Counted from the first letter of the stretch, positions 45,971 through 54,179 are shown. The stretch: 64,000 bases of DNA from Leadbetterella byssophila DSM 17132 (GCF_000166395.1 NC_014655.1:3162001-3226000), one strand, 5' to 3'. Notes: generated from the sequence alone by a model not told the origin. Numbers and translations: made by a program.

Positions 45971-46675
45971 TTAGGATTGGGTTAGTGCTCTAAATGTCTT
46001 TTCTAAACTATCTTTTCCGCTTTTTAGTTCATCTATTCTGCCCACTATCTCCCCTTTATTGATGATGATCACACGGTCGCACACGGCTTCTGCTTCCTGC
46101 ATGATATGTGTGCTTAAAAGGATGGTTTTGTCTTTCCCTACTTCACGGATAAGACCTCGGATCTCCACTAACTGGTTAGGGTCTAAACCGGTAGTAGGCT
46201 CATCAAGAATTAAGATCTTTGGGTCATGGAGTAAAGCTTGAGCTAATCCTACTCTTTGTCTATACCCTTTAGAAAGTTGTTCAATCTTTTTGTGTCTTTC
46301 AGGGCTGAGACCTACTTTCTCTATGATACTTTCTACGGCTCTATCTAATTCCTTTTTATTAATTCCATTCAAAGATCCCGCGAAGAGTAAATACTCTTTG
46401 ACGTACATGTCGAGGTATAGAGGATTGTTTTCAGGAAGATAACCTATATCCCTTTTGAGGTCAAGTCGGTCAGGATGAAAACGCTCTCCATTTATTAGAA
46501 TTTCTCCTTCCGTAGGGGAGAAGAGTCCGGTGATCATCTTCATGGTGGTTGATTTTCCTGCTCCATTTGGGCCTAGGAAGCCGATGATCTCTCCGGTCTT
46601 GATGGAGAAAGAAATGCCGTTTACTGCAGCTTGAGTACCGTATACCTTTTTTAAGTTCCTAACCTCTATAGACAT
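45971..46675 (-). CDS. ABC transporter ATP-binding protein, GldA-like
   Basis: 234-residue ABC ATPase: Walker A GPNGAGKST (about 35-43), Q-loop region GYLPENNPLY, signature LSKGYRQRVGLAQAL (about 134-148), Walker B ILILDEPTTGLDP and switch His in LLSTHIMQEAEAVCD. The sequence is close to GldA of the gliding-motility transporter, but it lacks most of the C-terminal extension of typical GldA (about 300 residues). No permease gene is adjacent. ABC ATPase is certain; GldA identity is probable only. Confidence 0.85.
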   Translation of the reverse strand: MSIEVRNLKKVYGTQAAVNGISFSIKTGEIIGFLGPNGAGKSTTMKMITGLFSPTEGEILINGERFHPDRLDLKRDIGYLPENNPLYLDMYVKEYLLFAGSLNGINKKELDRAVESIIEKVGLSPERHKKIEQLSKGYRQRVGLAQALLHDPKILILDEPTTGLDPNQLVEIRGLIREVGKDKTILLSTHIMQEAEAVCDRVIIINKGEIVGRIDELKSGKDSLEKTFRALTQS

Positions 46676-46691
46676 TTTCTTAAACTTTATA

Positions 46692-46699
46692 CAAATATA
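46692..46699 (-). promoter_or_regulatory. Candidate -7 box for the GldA-like gene
   Basis: Minus-strand TATATTTG (complement of 46692-46699), an exact TAnnTTTG match 16 bp before the ATG. It overlaps the T-rich tail of the terminator of the preceding gene, so terminator and promoter are nested. Confidence 0.5.
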
Positions 46700-46726
46700 A
46701 ACGCCCTGCTCGTCTGAACAGGGCGT
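46692..46726 (-). terminator. Terminator of the collagen-like lipoprotein gene
   Basis: On the minus strand ACGCCCTG (complement of 46719-46726), a 10-nt loop, CAGGGCGT, then TTTATATTTG. It lies 27 bp after the stop of the gene at 46753-47385. Confidence 0.8.
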
Positions 46727-46752
46727 CTTCTATAAAAATGTATGTTCGCGAC

Positions 46753-47385
46753 TTATTGAGCGTTGATGAAGTTCATCACAGCGTCATAGTTTCTAAGGTC
46801 GATACGAGCTTTTTCCATAGCAGCACCGATAGTCTTAGTGGTCAAAACAACATCAAAGTCAAGATCAAAGTTAGGCTTAGTGATCGCAGTTACTCCGAAT
46901 AATTGAGTGTCTAAACGATATTGTACCTCTACTACACCTGCTTTGTATGCATAGTTAAGACGCTCGTAAGCACCACTCATGTCAATAGAATAAGTAGTTG
47001 GAAGAGCTTGTAGAGTACCGTTGTTTGTTTTTACGAATACTACAGCATATTTCTCAGTTGTAATAGCGTCATCTTTTAGTTCCGCTACACCCCAAGTGCT
47101 GGTAGCACCTGTTCCTACGCCTGAAATCTCTTTATCTTTGAAGTCACTAGGTTTAACAGTGAAAGATAATCTCTGTACATTAGCGTTTCCATCTTCGCCT
47201 TTCTCACCTTGCGGACCTTGGGGGCCAGCAGGACCTTGAGGGCCAGTAGGACCTTGTGGACCTTGAGGACCTTGTGCACCAGTCTCACCTTTTGGTCCAA
47301 CTTCACCAGTGTCACCTTTACAAGACCAAAGTGTGGTACTAGCAGCTAATGCGACAATAGCTAAAAGTTTAGTAATTTTGTTCAT
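46753..47385 (-). CDS. Collagen-like lipoprotein
   Basis: 210-residue exported lipoprotein: signal peptide with lipobox TLWSC (Cys22), then an uninterrupted run of about 14 Gly-X-Y triplets (from [10 protein letters not shown] to GEKGEDG, about residues 24-65; mostly GPQ/GPA/GPT), then a C-terminal globular domain of about 140 residues. Same plan as 8597-9109 but a longer triplet run. A trimeric triple-helical stalk holding the domain away from the membrane is inference. It has its own promoter and terminator. Confidence 0.85.
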   Translation of the reverse strand: MNKITKLLAIVALAASTTLWSCKGDTGEVGPKGETGAQGPQGPQGPTGPQGPAGPQGPQGEKGEDGNANVQRLSFTVKPSDFKDKEISGVGTGATSTWGVAELKDDAITTEKYAVVFVKTNNGTLQALPTTYSIDMSGAYERLNYAYKAGVVEVQYRLDTQLFGVTAITKPNFDLDFDVVLTTKTIGAAMEKARIDLRNYDAVMNFINAQ

Positions 47386-47426
47386 AATTTTTAGAAATTA
47401 GTAATTTTTTACAACCAGAATTTGAG

Positions 47427-47457
47427 CAAAAATATTTAATCCATAAGAACTTTGCAA
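47427..47457 (-). promoter_or_regulatory. Promoter of the collagen-like lipoprotein gene
   Basis: Minus strand: TTG (complement of 47455-47457), 20-nt spacer, TATTTTTG (complement of 47427-47434), a full match to the Bacteroidota consensus, about 40 bp before the ATG. Confidence 0.7.
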
Positions 47458-47519
47458 CATTCCTAGAGCGATTATTTATTTTATGGTCATATTTTTAATA
47501 CATATTTAAATCATATTAA

Positions 47520-47987
47520 ATGGAAAAACTTGACTGCCTTAACCAGGTTGCTGATTTTCACAGAACTTTTCATCATCCTATTGAGAAAAATCCTATCATT
47601 CCGGCGGAAGAACGCTGCAACTTAAGGGTGGCTCTCTTGGCAGAAGAATTAAAAGAACTGGAAGAAGCTATAAGAAATAAGGATATTGTAGAAGTGGCAG
47701 ATGCCTTATGTGATCTCCAATACGTATTATCCGGTGCCGTTCTTGAATTTGGATTGGGAGAAAAGTTTAAGACGCTTTTTGATGAGGTTCAGCGCTCTAA
47801 CATGAGCAAAGCTTGCAAAACCTTAGCCGAAGCTGAAGAGACAGTAGCACATTACAAGGCTAAAGGTACGGAGAGTTTTATTGAACAAGATGGAGACTTA
47901 TACCTTGTATATAGGGTGGGAGATAGAAAAACTTTAAAAAACGTACACTACTCCTCCGCTGATCTTAAAAGTATATTGGGAAAATGA
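47520..47987 (+). CDS. MazG-like nucleoside triphosphate pyrophosphohydrolase family protein
   Basis: 155-residue all-alpha NTP pyrophosphatase-type protein. The Mg-binding pattern is visible as LLAEELKELEEA (about 39-50) and DALCDLQYVLSG (about 62-73), i.e. EExxE followed by DxxxD. Such enzymes cleave NTPs to NMP and PPi, usually for house-cleaning. The substrate here is unknown. It overlaps the YggS gene by 4 bp, the first of four tightly linked genes. Confidence 0.85.
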   Translation: MEKLDCLNQVADFHRTFHHPIEKNPIIPAEERCNLRVALLAEELKELEEAIRNKDIVEVADALCDLQYVLSGAVLEFGLGEKFKTLFDEVQRSNMSKACKTLAEAEETVAHYKAKGTESFIEQDGDLYLVYRVGDRKTLKNVHYSSADLKSILGK

Positions 47988-48637
47988 GTATCTCGGATAG
48001 GTTGAGGGCTTTACGACAAGAAATTCCGCCCTCCGTAGATCTTATAGCCGTATCAAAATTTAAACCGGTTGCTGATCTTGAGGAGGCTTATGCTTGTGGG
48101 CAAAGGGATTTCGGGGAGAATTATGTGCAGGAGCTAGTAGAAAAGGAAAGTGCATTGCCGAAAGACGTTCGCTGGCATTTTATTGGACACCTACAGACGA
48201 ATAAAGTAAAGTACATCGCTCCATTTGTGCATCTGATACATTCTGTAGACAGCCTCAAATTATTAAAGGAAATTCAGAAGCAAGGCGCTTCCAAAGGAAG
48301 GATCATCTCTGTTTTGCTGCAAGCGCATATAGCTGAAGAAGAGAGTAAGACAGGATTTGATATAGAAGAATTGAAAGAAATCCTACAATCCGGCACGCTT
48401 CAAACCTTTCCAAATGTCAAAGTGGAAGGCCTCATGGGTATGGGAACTTTTACAGAGGATGCGGATCAGACCAGGAGGGAGTTTAAGCATATGGCAGAGA
48501 TCTTTGAAGAGGCAAAGCAATATGAGCCGGGTCTAAAAATCTTATCCATGGGTATGAGTGGCGATTGGAAGATTGCAGTAGAAGAGGGGAGTAATATGGT
48601 TAGAATAGGTAGTACGATCTTTGGATCAAGAAATTAA
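47984..48637 (+). CDS. YggS family PLP-homeostasis protein
   Basis: 217-residue PLP-binding protein with alanine-racemase-type barrel; Lys25 in IAVSKFKP would carry PLP. Family motifs RDFGENYVQE, WHFIGHLQTNKVKYI, GLMGMGTF and LSMGMSGDWKIAVEEGSNMVRIGSTIFGSR are all present. Known members control PLP and amino-acid pools rather than catalyse a defined reaction. Coupled to the gene before it (ATGA) and 8 bp before the DUF423 gene. Confidence 0.95.
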   Translation: MSISDRLRALRQEIPPSVDLIAVSKFKPVADLEEAYACGQRDFGENYVQELVEKESALPKDVRWHFIGHLQTNKVKYIAPFVHLIHSVDSLKLLKEIQKQGASKGRIISVLLQAHIAEEESKTGFDIEELKEILQSGTLQTFPNVKVEGLMGMGTFTEDADQTRREFKHMAEIFEEAKQYEPGLKILSMGMSGDWKIAVEEGSNMVRIGSTIFGSRN

Positions 48638-48645
48638 AAAAAAAT

Positions 48646-49008
48646 ATGAATAAAACCTTTTTAGTGGCCGGAGCTATAGCAGGAATGCTGGGTGTAGCTT
48701 TAGGAGCCTTCGGTGCCCATGCATTGAAAGATTTTTTAGCAGGTTCAGGAAGGACTGAAACCTATGAAACTGCAGTGAAATATATGTTTTACCATGGATT
48801 TGCCTTGATATTGACCGGTATACTTCAAAAGGAATTTCCGGATTTGACTGCTGCAGGCTGGTCGTTTATCATCGGGATATTAATCTTTTCAGGTAGCTTA
48901 TTCCTGCTTTGCGGTACAGGCATCAAGATATTAGGTGCCATTACTCCTATTGGCGGCGTAGCCATGATTGTGGGTTGGGCTTTATTAATAAAAGGAATAT
49001 TGAAATGA
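48646..49008 (+). CDS. DUF423 family membrane protein
   Basis: 120-residue protein with four TM segments; the N-terminal FLVAGAIAGMLGVALGAFGAHALKDFL and YHGFALILTG are diagnostic of DUF423. Function unknown. Its stop overlaps the menB ATG by 4 bp. Confidence 0.93.
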   Translation: MNKTFLVAGAIAGMLGVALGAFGAHALKDFLAGSGRTETYETAVKYMFYHGFALILTGILQKEFPDLTAAGWSFIIGILIFSGSLFLLCGTGIKILGAITPIGGVAMIVGWALLIKGILK

Positions 49009-49847
49009 AAGAGATAGCTTGGGTTACTGCCAAAGAATACGAAGATATTACGTATAGAAAATGCCAAGGTGTGGCAAGAATCGCCATTAACCGCCCGGAG
49101 ATCAGAAATGCTTTCCGCCCCAAAACCACCTTTGAACTCTATGATGCATTTGAAGATGCAGCGCATGATCCAAAGGTAGGTGTGGTCTTACTTTCGGGAG
49201 AAGGACCTTCTCCAAAAGACGGAGTATGGGCCTTTTGTTCAGGTGGCGACCAAAACGCCAGGAGGAAAGGAGGCTATAGAGCGGAAGACGGTAGGGATAG
49301 ACTGAATATTTTGGAGGTTCAGCGTCTGATCCGCTTTATGACCAAGCCGGTGATAGCGGTGGTGCCAGGTTGGGCTGTAGGAGGTGGACATAGTCTGCAC
49401 GTAGTGTGTGATTTGACTTTGGCAAGTAAAGAACATGCCATCTTTAAACAGACGGATGCGGATGTAGCCAGCTATGATGCGGGATATGGATCCGCGTACT
49501 TAGCCAGACAAATAGGACAAAAAAGAGCCAGAGAAATCTTTTTTTTGGGAAAGAGTTACTCTGCTCAAGAGGCCTATGAGATGGGAATGGTGAATGCCGT
49601 TATTCCTCATGAAGAATTAGAAAGCACAGCTTTTGAGTGGGCTCAGGAGATTCTGAAGAAGAGTCCTATGGCCATTCGTATGCTGAAATTTGCGTTCAAT
49701 CTGGTAGATGATGGACTAGTAGGTCAGCAGATATTTGCCGGAGAAGCTACCCGGCTAGGTTACATGACAGAGGAAGCTCAAGAGGGAAGAGATGCTTTCT
49801 TGGAGAAGCGTCCACCAAATTGGGATAAATTTGAGCGATATTCTTAA
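49005..49847 (+). CDS. menB: 1,4-dihydroxy-2-naphthoyl-CoA synthase
   Basis: Crotonase-fold enzyme that closes the second ring of menaquinone. Read from ATG 49005 (MKEIAWVTAKEYEDITYRK), which gives 280 residues; a longer reading would overlap DUF423 by 100 bp and add an unrelated basic segment. MenB motifs: INRPEIRNAFRPKT, FCSGGDQNARRKGGYR, GWAVGGGHSLHVVCDLTLAS, DVASYDAGYGSAYLARQIGQKRAREIFFLG, EKRPPNWDKF. Other men genes are not in the window. Coupled to DUF423 by ATGA. Confidence 0.95.
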   Translation: MKEIAWVTAKEYEDITYRKCQGVARIAINRPEIRNAFRPKTTFELYDAFEDAAHDPKVGVVLLSGEGPSPKDGVWAFCSGGDQNARRKGGYRAEDGRDRLNILEVQRLIRFMTKPVIAVVPGWAVGGGHSLHVVCDLTLASKEHAIFKQTDADVASYDAGYGSAYLARQIGQKRAREIFFLGKSYSAQEAYEMGMVNAVIPHEELESTAFEWAQEILKKSPMAIRMLKFAFNLVDDGLVGQQIFAGEATRLGYMTEEAQEGRDAFLEKRPPNWDKFERYS

Positions 49848-49893
49848 TCCTACGCATTCCTCTAAAAACTAGGTATTTATTTCTCCAAAATTT

Positions 49894-49924
49894 TTGGCAG
49901 AGAATAAAATATTCTTAACTTTGC
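49894..49924 (+). promoter_or_regulatory. Promoter of the rplM-rpsI operon
   Basis: TTG at 49894-49896, 20-nt spacer, TAACTTTG at 49917-49924: a full match to the consensus. Transcription would begin near 49930, leaving about 200 nt before the preferred rplM start. Confidence 0.75.
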
Positions 49925-49929
49925 AGCCC

Positions 49930-50129
49930 CAAAGACCGTGTGGAAATGCTGCCCGCGTCTCCATGCATATGTTGATTACATGAAAAGTCTGGATTCCGAC
50001 GGACTTTAAGTGCTTAGAATTAGCACCTTGTAATTTGAGAGTCGAAGACCATCCGGAAAGGCTAATTGGGTGATGCCTGAAGGGGAAGTTTTCAAAGATA
50101 AATTAACTAAACGTAAAAAATTAGTAAAC
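49930..50129 (+). promoter_or_regulatory. Structured 5' leader of rplM, candidate ribosomal-protein autoregulatory element
   Basis: About 200 nt between the promoter and the GTG start of L13. It contains at least two hairpins: AAAGTC/GACTTT (49984-49989 with 50002-50007) and GTGCT/AGCAC (50010-50014 with 50022-50026), followed by a G/A-rich segment. A leader this long before an r-protein operon is commonly an r-protein binding site that controls translation. Control by L13 or S9 is inference. Confidence 0.5.
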
Positions 50130-50573
50130 GTGGATCAACTGAGTTATAAGACGATTTCTGCAAATCGTCAAACAGTAGAAAAAAACTGGGTAGTAGTAGA
50201 TGCTAGTAACCAGATATTGGGTCGTTTTTCTAGCCAAGTGGTTAACATTTTGACTGGAAAAAATAAGACTAACTATACTCCGAACGTAGATTGCGGAGAT
50301 AACGTGATTGTGATTAACGCTGAAAAAGTACGTTTGACGGGCAAAAAACTTACTGATAAAGTGTATACTCGTCATACAGGACATCCAGGTGGACAGCGTT
50401 TTGCTACTCCTAAGGAATTGTTTGCCAAAGACGGTAGAAAAGTAGTGGAAATGGCTATCAAAGGTATGCTTCCTAAAAACAGATTAGGTAGCAAGCTATA
50501 CAGAAATTTATATGTATATGCTGGATCTGAGCATCCTCACCAAGCACAAAATCCTACTACAGTAGAACTTTAA
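50130..50573 (+). CDS. rplM: 50S ribosomal protein L13
   Basis: Large-subunit assembly protein. The frame is open from 50070 (GTG-ATG), but the family begins at the sequence DQLSYKTISANRQTVEKNWVVVDASNQILGRFSS; starting at GTG 50130 gives 147 residues, the usual length, while the 20 upstream residues (MMPEGEVFKDKLTKRKKLVN) have no counterpart I know. Motifs VVDASNQILGRFSS, GDNVIVINAEKVRLTGKKLTDKVYTRHTGHPGG and AIKGMLPKNRLG are typical. First gene of the L13-S9 operon. Confidence 0.93.
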   Translation: MDQLSYKTISANRQTVEKNWVVVDASNQILGRFSSQVVNILTGKNKTNYTPNVDCGDNVIVINAEKVRLTGKKLTDKVYTRHTGHPGGQRFATPKELFAKDGRKVVEMAIKGMLPKNRLGSKLYRNLYVYAGSEHPHQAQNPTTVEL

Positions 50574-50605
50574 TTATTTAGAACGTTAAAAATTTTTAAT
50601 ATAAC

Positions 50606-50992
50606 ATGCAGGTAATCAATACCGTAGGTAGAAGAAAAACAGCTGTTGCCCGTATTTACTTGACTCCAGGTAAAGGCGAGATGACGGTAAACGGCCGTAA
50701 ATCATCTGATTATTTCCCTACAGAGGTGCTTCAAATCATCCTTAACCAACCTTTCGGTTTGGTAAACGGGGACGGTAAATTTGATGTAAAAGTTAATGTT
50801 CGCGGTGGCGGTATTTCAGGCCAAGCGGAAGCAGTACGTATGGCTATCTCTAGAGCACTTTGCGAAGTAGATGCAGCTAACCGTCCTCCATTGAAGAAAG
50901 AAGGATTCCTTACTCGTGACTCCAGAATGGTGGAACGTAAGAAATACGGTAGAGCTAAAGCTCGTAAGAGATTCCAGTTCTCTAAACGTTAA
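50606..50992 (+). CDS. rpsI: 30S ribosomal protein S9
   Basis: 128-residue small-subunit protein whose basic C-terminal tail ([16 protein letters not shown]) reaches the P-site tRNA; the terminal SKR is conserved. N-terminal [25 protein letters not shown] and the [19 protein letters not shown] block confirm it. It follows rplM by 32 bp, the standard L13-S9 pair. Confidence 0.98.
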   Translation: MQVINTVGRRKTAVARIYLTPGKGEMTVNGRKSSDYFPTEVLQIILNQPFGLVNGDGKFDVKVNVRGGGISGQAEAVRMAISRALCEVDAANRPPLKKEGFLTRDSRMVERKKYGRAKARKRFQFSKR

Positions 50993-51003
50993 TATTTGTC
51001 CAG

Positions 51004-51055
51004 ACAGGGCTTATCGTGCCCGATGCCCTGTGCTGCTTATTTTATATTTTTCTTA
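51004..51055 (+). terminator. Hairpin and T-rich run after rpsI
   Basis: ACAGGGC (51004-51010) pairs with GCCCTGT (51025-51031); a T-rich stretch (TTATTTTATATTTTTCTT) follows shortly after. A weaker, possibly leaky terminator between the L13-S9 and S2-EF-Ts units. Confidence 0.55.
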
Positions 51056-51072
51056 TCATTTAATTTTATCTA

Positions 51073-51927
51073 ATGGCACAAGTACAATACAAAGATCTGC
51101 TTGACGCAGGTGTACACTTTGGTCACCTTACTCGTAAGTGGGATCCAAGAATGGCTCCATACATCTTTATGGAGAAAAATGGTATTCACATCATTGACCT
51201 TAATCAGTCTTTGGAAGCTCTTCAAAATGCACAGGCATTTTTGAAAGGTATCGTAAGATCTGGTCGTAAAGTGATGTTCGTAGCTACTAAGAAACAAGCT
51301 CAAGAGATTGTTTCTGAAGAAGCTAAGCGTTTGAAAATGCCATTTGTAACTGAAAGATGGTTAGGTGGTATGTTGACTAACTTCTCTACTATCAAGAAAT
51401 CTCTTAAGAAACTTTCTAACATAGAAAGAATGCTTAACGATGAAGAAACTGCAAAGAACATCGCTAAGAGAGAGAAATTGATGTTAGGTAGAGAGAAAGC
51501 TAAATTAGAAAGACTACTTGGTGGTGTAACTGATTTAAGCCGTCTTCCTGCTGCTCTTTTCGTAGTTGATATCAAAAGAGAACACTTAGCTATCGCTGAA
51601 GCAAAAAGATTAGGTATTCCAGTTGTGGCAATGTGTGATACTAACTCTAACCCAGAATTAGTGGATTACGCAATCCCAGCTAACGATGACGCTTACAAAT
51701 CTATCTCTTTGATTACTCTTGCTATCGGTAAGTCTATCGAAGAAGGTATCTTAGAAAGAAAAACGGATAAAGAAAATGCAGCTCTTCAAGAAGAAGAAGA
51801 TGCAAAGAGAGCCGTTGATTCTGCTAAAGAAGGTAAAGAAGAGTCAGGTAAGAGAAAACGCATCAAAACAGCTGACGAATCAGCAGAGGCTCCAGAAGCC
51901 GCAGCTGAAGGAGAAGCTGAAGCATAA
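51073..51927 (+). CDS. rpsB: 30S ribosomal protein S2
   Basis: 284-residue S2: N-terminal YKDLLDAGVHFGHLTRKWDPRMAPYIF, FVATKKQAQEIVSEEAKRLKMPFVTERWLGGMLTNFSTI, and AIAEAKRLGIPVVAMCDTNSNPELVDYAIPANDDAYKSI. The body ends near residue 230; a 50-residue highly charged Glu/Ala/Lys-rich tail (about 232-284) exceeds E. coli S2 and is probably disordered. tsf follows, as in most bacteria. Confidence 0.98.
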   Translation: MAQVQYKDLLDAGVHFGHLTRKWDPRMAPYIFMEKNGIHIIDLNQSLEALQNAQAFLKGIVRSGRKVMFVATKKQAQEIVSEEAKRLKMPFVTERWLGGMLTNFSTIKKSLKKLSNIERMLNDEETAKNIAKREKLMLGREKAKLERLLGGVTDLSRLPAALFVVDIKREHLAIAEAKRLGIPVVAMCDTNSNPELVDYAIPANDDAYKSISLITLAIGKSIEEGILERKTDKENAALQEEEDAKRAVDSAKEGKEESGKRKRIKTADESAEAPEAAAEGEAEA

Positions 51928-51949
51928 GATAGTGTGCTTCGCACAAGTC

Positions 51950-51982
51950 AGCCCGAAGCATAGCTTTGGGCTGTGCTTTTTA
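51950..51982 (+). terminator. Hairpin between rpsB and tsf
   Basis: AGCCCGAAGC (51950-51959), loop ATA, GCTTTGGGCT (51963-51972) with one mismatch, then GTGCTTTTTAT. A smaller GTGC/GCAC hairpin lies just before. It may lower read-through into tsf and so set the S2 to EF-Ts ratio. Confidence 0.6.
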
Positions 51983-52016
51983 TAGAATTTGATTATTAAC
52001 AAAAAAATAATAAAAC

Positions 52017-52844
52017 ATGAATATTACAGCTGCTGACGTAAATAAACTTCGTCAATTGACAGGAGCCGGAATGATGGACTGCAAAAAAGCTCTAACGGAA
52101 GCTGAAGGCGACTTCGATAAAGCCGTTGAGATCCTTAGAAAAGCAGGTCAGAAAGTGGCTGCTAAGCGTGCTGAAAACGAAACTTCCGAAGGTGTAGTTC
52201 TTGTTGAAGTTACTGGAAATGCAGCTAAAGTGGTAGCTTTGGCTTGTGAAACTGAACCAGTATCTAACGTGGAAGACTTCAAAAACCTTGCAAATAGCAT
52301 CCTTAAGGCAGCTGTTGCAGGTGATGTTCGTGATACTGAAACCCTATTGGCTGCAACTTTAGAAAACGGTCAATCAGTTCAAGAAAATATCACTGAATTA
52401 GTGGGTAAAATCGGTGAGAAAATTGTTATCAGCAGCTTCGCACACGTAGAAGGTGAGCAAGTTGTAGCCTATATTCACTCTAACAAGAAAGCAGCCGGTG
52501 TGGTAGCTTTTGAAGGAACGGGTGGGGCTGACTTAGCTGAATTAGGTAAAGATGTAGGTATGCAGATCGTAGCTATGAAACCTGTAGGTTTAGATAAAGA
52601 CGATGTGGATCCTACTATCGTTGAAAAAGAAATCGAAATCGGTAAAGAACAAGCAAGAGCGGAAGGTAAGCCAGAAGCTATGCTTGAGAAAATCGCGCTA
52701 GGTAAATTGAACAAGTTCTACAAAGAACAAACTTTATTGAACCAAGAATTCGTAAAAGATCCTTCTTTAACTATCGCTCAATTACTTGATAAGACAGTTA
52801 AGGGATTGAAGATCTCTTCTTTCAAAAGAATCGCTATCGGATAA
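52017..52844 (+). CDS. tsf: Translation elongation factor Ts
   Basis: 275-residue nucleotide-exchange factor for EF-Tu. N-terminal UBA-like domain ADVNKLRQLTGAGMMDCKKALTEAEGDFDKAVEILRKAG (residues 4-42), then EF-Ts core with ALACETEPVSNVEDF (TDFV block variant) and KIGEKIVISSFAHVEG. C-terminal EQTLLNQEFVKDPSLTIAQLL is characteristic. Confidence 0.98.
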   Translation: MNITAADVNKLRQLTGAGMMDCKKALTEAEGDFDKAVEILRKAGQKVAAKRAENETSEGVVLVEVTGNAAKVVALACETEPVSNVEDFKNLANSILKAAVAGDVRDTETLLAATLENGQSVQENITELVGKIGEKIVISSFAHVEGEQVVAYIHSNKKAAGVVAFEGTGGADLAELGKDVGMQIVAMKPVGLDKDDVDPTIVEKEIEIGKEQARAEGKPEAMLEKIALGKLNKFYKEQTLLNQEFVKDPSLTIAQLLDKTVKGLKISSFKRIAIG

Positions 52845-52869
52845 TTTTTTGTCCGTATGTATAGAGAAG

Positions 52870-52900
52870 GCGACTGTAGAAATACAGCCGCTTTTTTTTT
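52870..52900 (+). terminator. Terminator of tsf
   Basis: GCGACTGTA (52870-52878), loop GAAA, TACAGCCGC (52883-52891) with one A-C mismatch, then nine T residues. Confidence 0.88.
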
Positions 52901-52928
52901 GTTTATCTTAGTGTAAGATTTTTAACCT

Positions 52929-53507
52929 ATGAAGGACCTTTTAATAGAACATTTCCGAGAGATGGTTCCTCTTTCCGATGAGGAAATAAGCATTATTCTG
53001 CCTCATTTGGAAGTAAAGTCATATAAGAGAAAGGAAATGATACTACATCAAGGCCAAGTTTCTAAACATATGCGTTTCGTGGCGAAAGGAGCCGTTCATG
53101 CCTTCACCGTTGACGAGAAGGGAAATGAACGTACAGTCCAATTAGCCCTAGGCAACTGGTGGATAAATGATCTGTACAGCTATCTGACAGAAACCCCTTC
53201 CCTGAAAAACATTCAGGCAGTTGAAGAATCTACACTTATAGTCCTGCATAAAGATTCTTTAGAGACCTTGTATAAGGAAATTCCTGCACTAAGCGAGTTC
53301 TGGAGACTGAAATTCCAAAATGCTTACGTAGCTCTCCAAGAACGCGTCTATGAGAGCAACAGGACAGATGCGATGAGTAAGTATGAAAGGTTGCTAAAGG
53401 AATATCCAGGAATAGATCAGAGATTCCCCCAATTCATGTTAGCCTCTTATCTGGGAATAACTGTGGAGTACCTGAGTTACCTCCGTAGGAAACGTTCCAT
53501 TTCTTAA
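52929..53507 (+). CDS. Crp/Fnr family cyclic-nucleotide-binding-type transcription regulator
   Basis: 192-residue protein with a cNMP-binding beta-roll (about residues 10-115; KRKEMILHQGQVSKHMRFVAKGAVHAF) and a C-terminal helix-turn-helix (about 160-192; FPQFMLASYLGITVEYLSYLRRKRS). The usual Arg of the cAMP-binding phosphate cassette is not evident, so the ligand is unknown. This Bacteroidota-type group often sits beside genes of unknown function that it may control; here an exported protein and a DoxX protein follow. Confidence 0.92.
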   Translation: MKDLLIEHFREMVPLSDEEISIILPHLEVKSYKRKEMILHQGQVSKHMRFVAKGAVHAFTVDEKGNERTVQLALGNWWINDLYSYLTETPSLKNIQAVEESTLIVLHKDSLETLYKEIPALSEFWRLKFQNAYVALQERVYESNRTDAMSKYERLLKEYPGIDQRFPQFMLASYLGITVEYLSYLRRKRSIS

Positions 53508-53539
53508 GATATCTTAATTTTTGCCCGTTTGGGCTTCTC

Positions 53540-53547
53540 TAATTTTG
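53540..53547 (+). promoter_or_regulatory. Candidate -7 box before the exported protein gene
   Basis: TAATTTTG, exact TAnnTTTG, with a TTG 16 nt upstream (53521-53523, shorter than ideal). It lies upstream of ATG 53568 and inside the longer TTG-initiated frame, supporting the ATG start. Confidence 0.45.
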
Positions 53548-53567
53548 CTCAAGATTTTGAGCAAAAA

Positions 53568-54176
53568 ATGAAAGCATTCTTTTTTATCCTTTTTATTCCC
53601 GTTTACATGCAGGCACAGAAGCCACAATTTTCTTCTGACATTTTAGCGGGTCACCGTTCCACTACCTTCCTTCATCAAGCAGGAGTGAAGTTTAACTCTT
53701 CTTTGACCCTGTCTCATTTGGGCTTGCTAGATGTAGAATATAAGGGGAAGCCTAATAATATTTATTTTATAAGGACCATGTTGACCTATGGTTTCACGAG
53801 GAATTTTGCTGTACAGGTAGGTGTGGGTTTGAAGAATCCCGGTAATTTCTCCAGCCTATTATTGAATTATCGCTATTTTAAACCATCCCTTTCTATTTCT
53901 TATTCTGCGGGTGTAACCTATCAATCTACCTTCAACTTTGAACAAGCTTTGAATGTGGAATATACCCCTGTATTAAACACTGCCTTACGTGGATATTTCC
54001 AAGTTATGGCCATAGGGAATTTAAACGATAAGGGCTTGCAGAGGGGACTTCAATACAGTAGGGCAGGTCTCAAGAAGCAGGGCCTGATTGCTGGTATAGG
54101 TGTGAATCTGGACCAGTTTAACTATATGCAGAATTGCATTTCAAATGTGGGAATTTTTATCAAATATACCGTTTAA
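53568..54176 (+). CDS. Exported probable outer-membrane beta-barrel protein
   Basis: 202 residues from ATG 53568: signal peptide (MKAFFFILFIPVYMQAQ), then alternating hydrophobic/polar strands (LLDVEYKGKPNNIYFIRTMLTYGFTRNFAVQVGVGLKN; LSISYSAGVTYQSTFN) and a C-terminal aromatic-hydrophobic strand (VGIFIKYTV), as in small outer-membrane barrels. I do not recognise the family. It is 3 bp upstream of the DoxX gene and probably co-transcribed with it. Confidence 0.75.
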   Translation: MKAFFFILFIPVYMQAQKPQFSSDILAGHRSTTFLHQAGVKFNSSLTLSHLGLLDVEYKGKPNNIYFIRTMLTYGFTRNFAVQVGVGLKNPGNFSSLLLNYRYFKPSLSISYSAGVTYQSTFNFEQALNVEYTPVLNTALRGYFQVMAIGNLNDKGLQRGLQYSRAGLKKQGLIAGIGVNLDQFNYMQNCISNVGIFIKYTV

Positions 54177-54179
54177 ATT

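Noticed and set aside
47115-47315. Lys/Val/Leu-rich open frame on the same strand as the collagen-like gene
   Set aside because: It is the frame-shifted translation of the Gly-X-Y repeat codons, a by-product of the periodic sequence.
51950-52900. Multiple hairpins around rpsB-tsf considered as riboswitches
   Set aside because: They are simple stem-loops with T-runs and no conserved aptamer-like core was seen.
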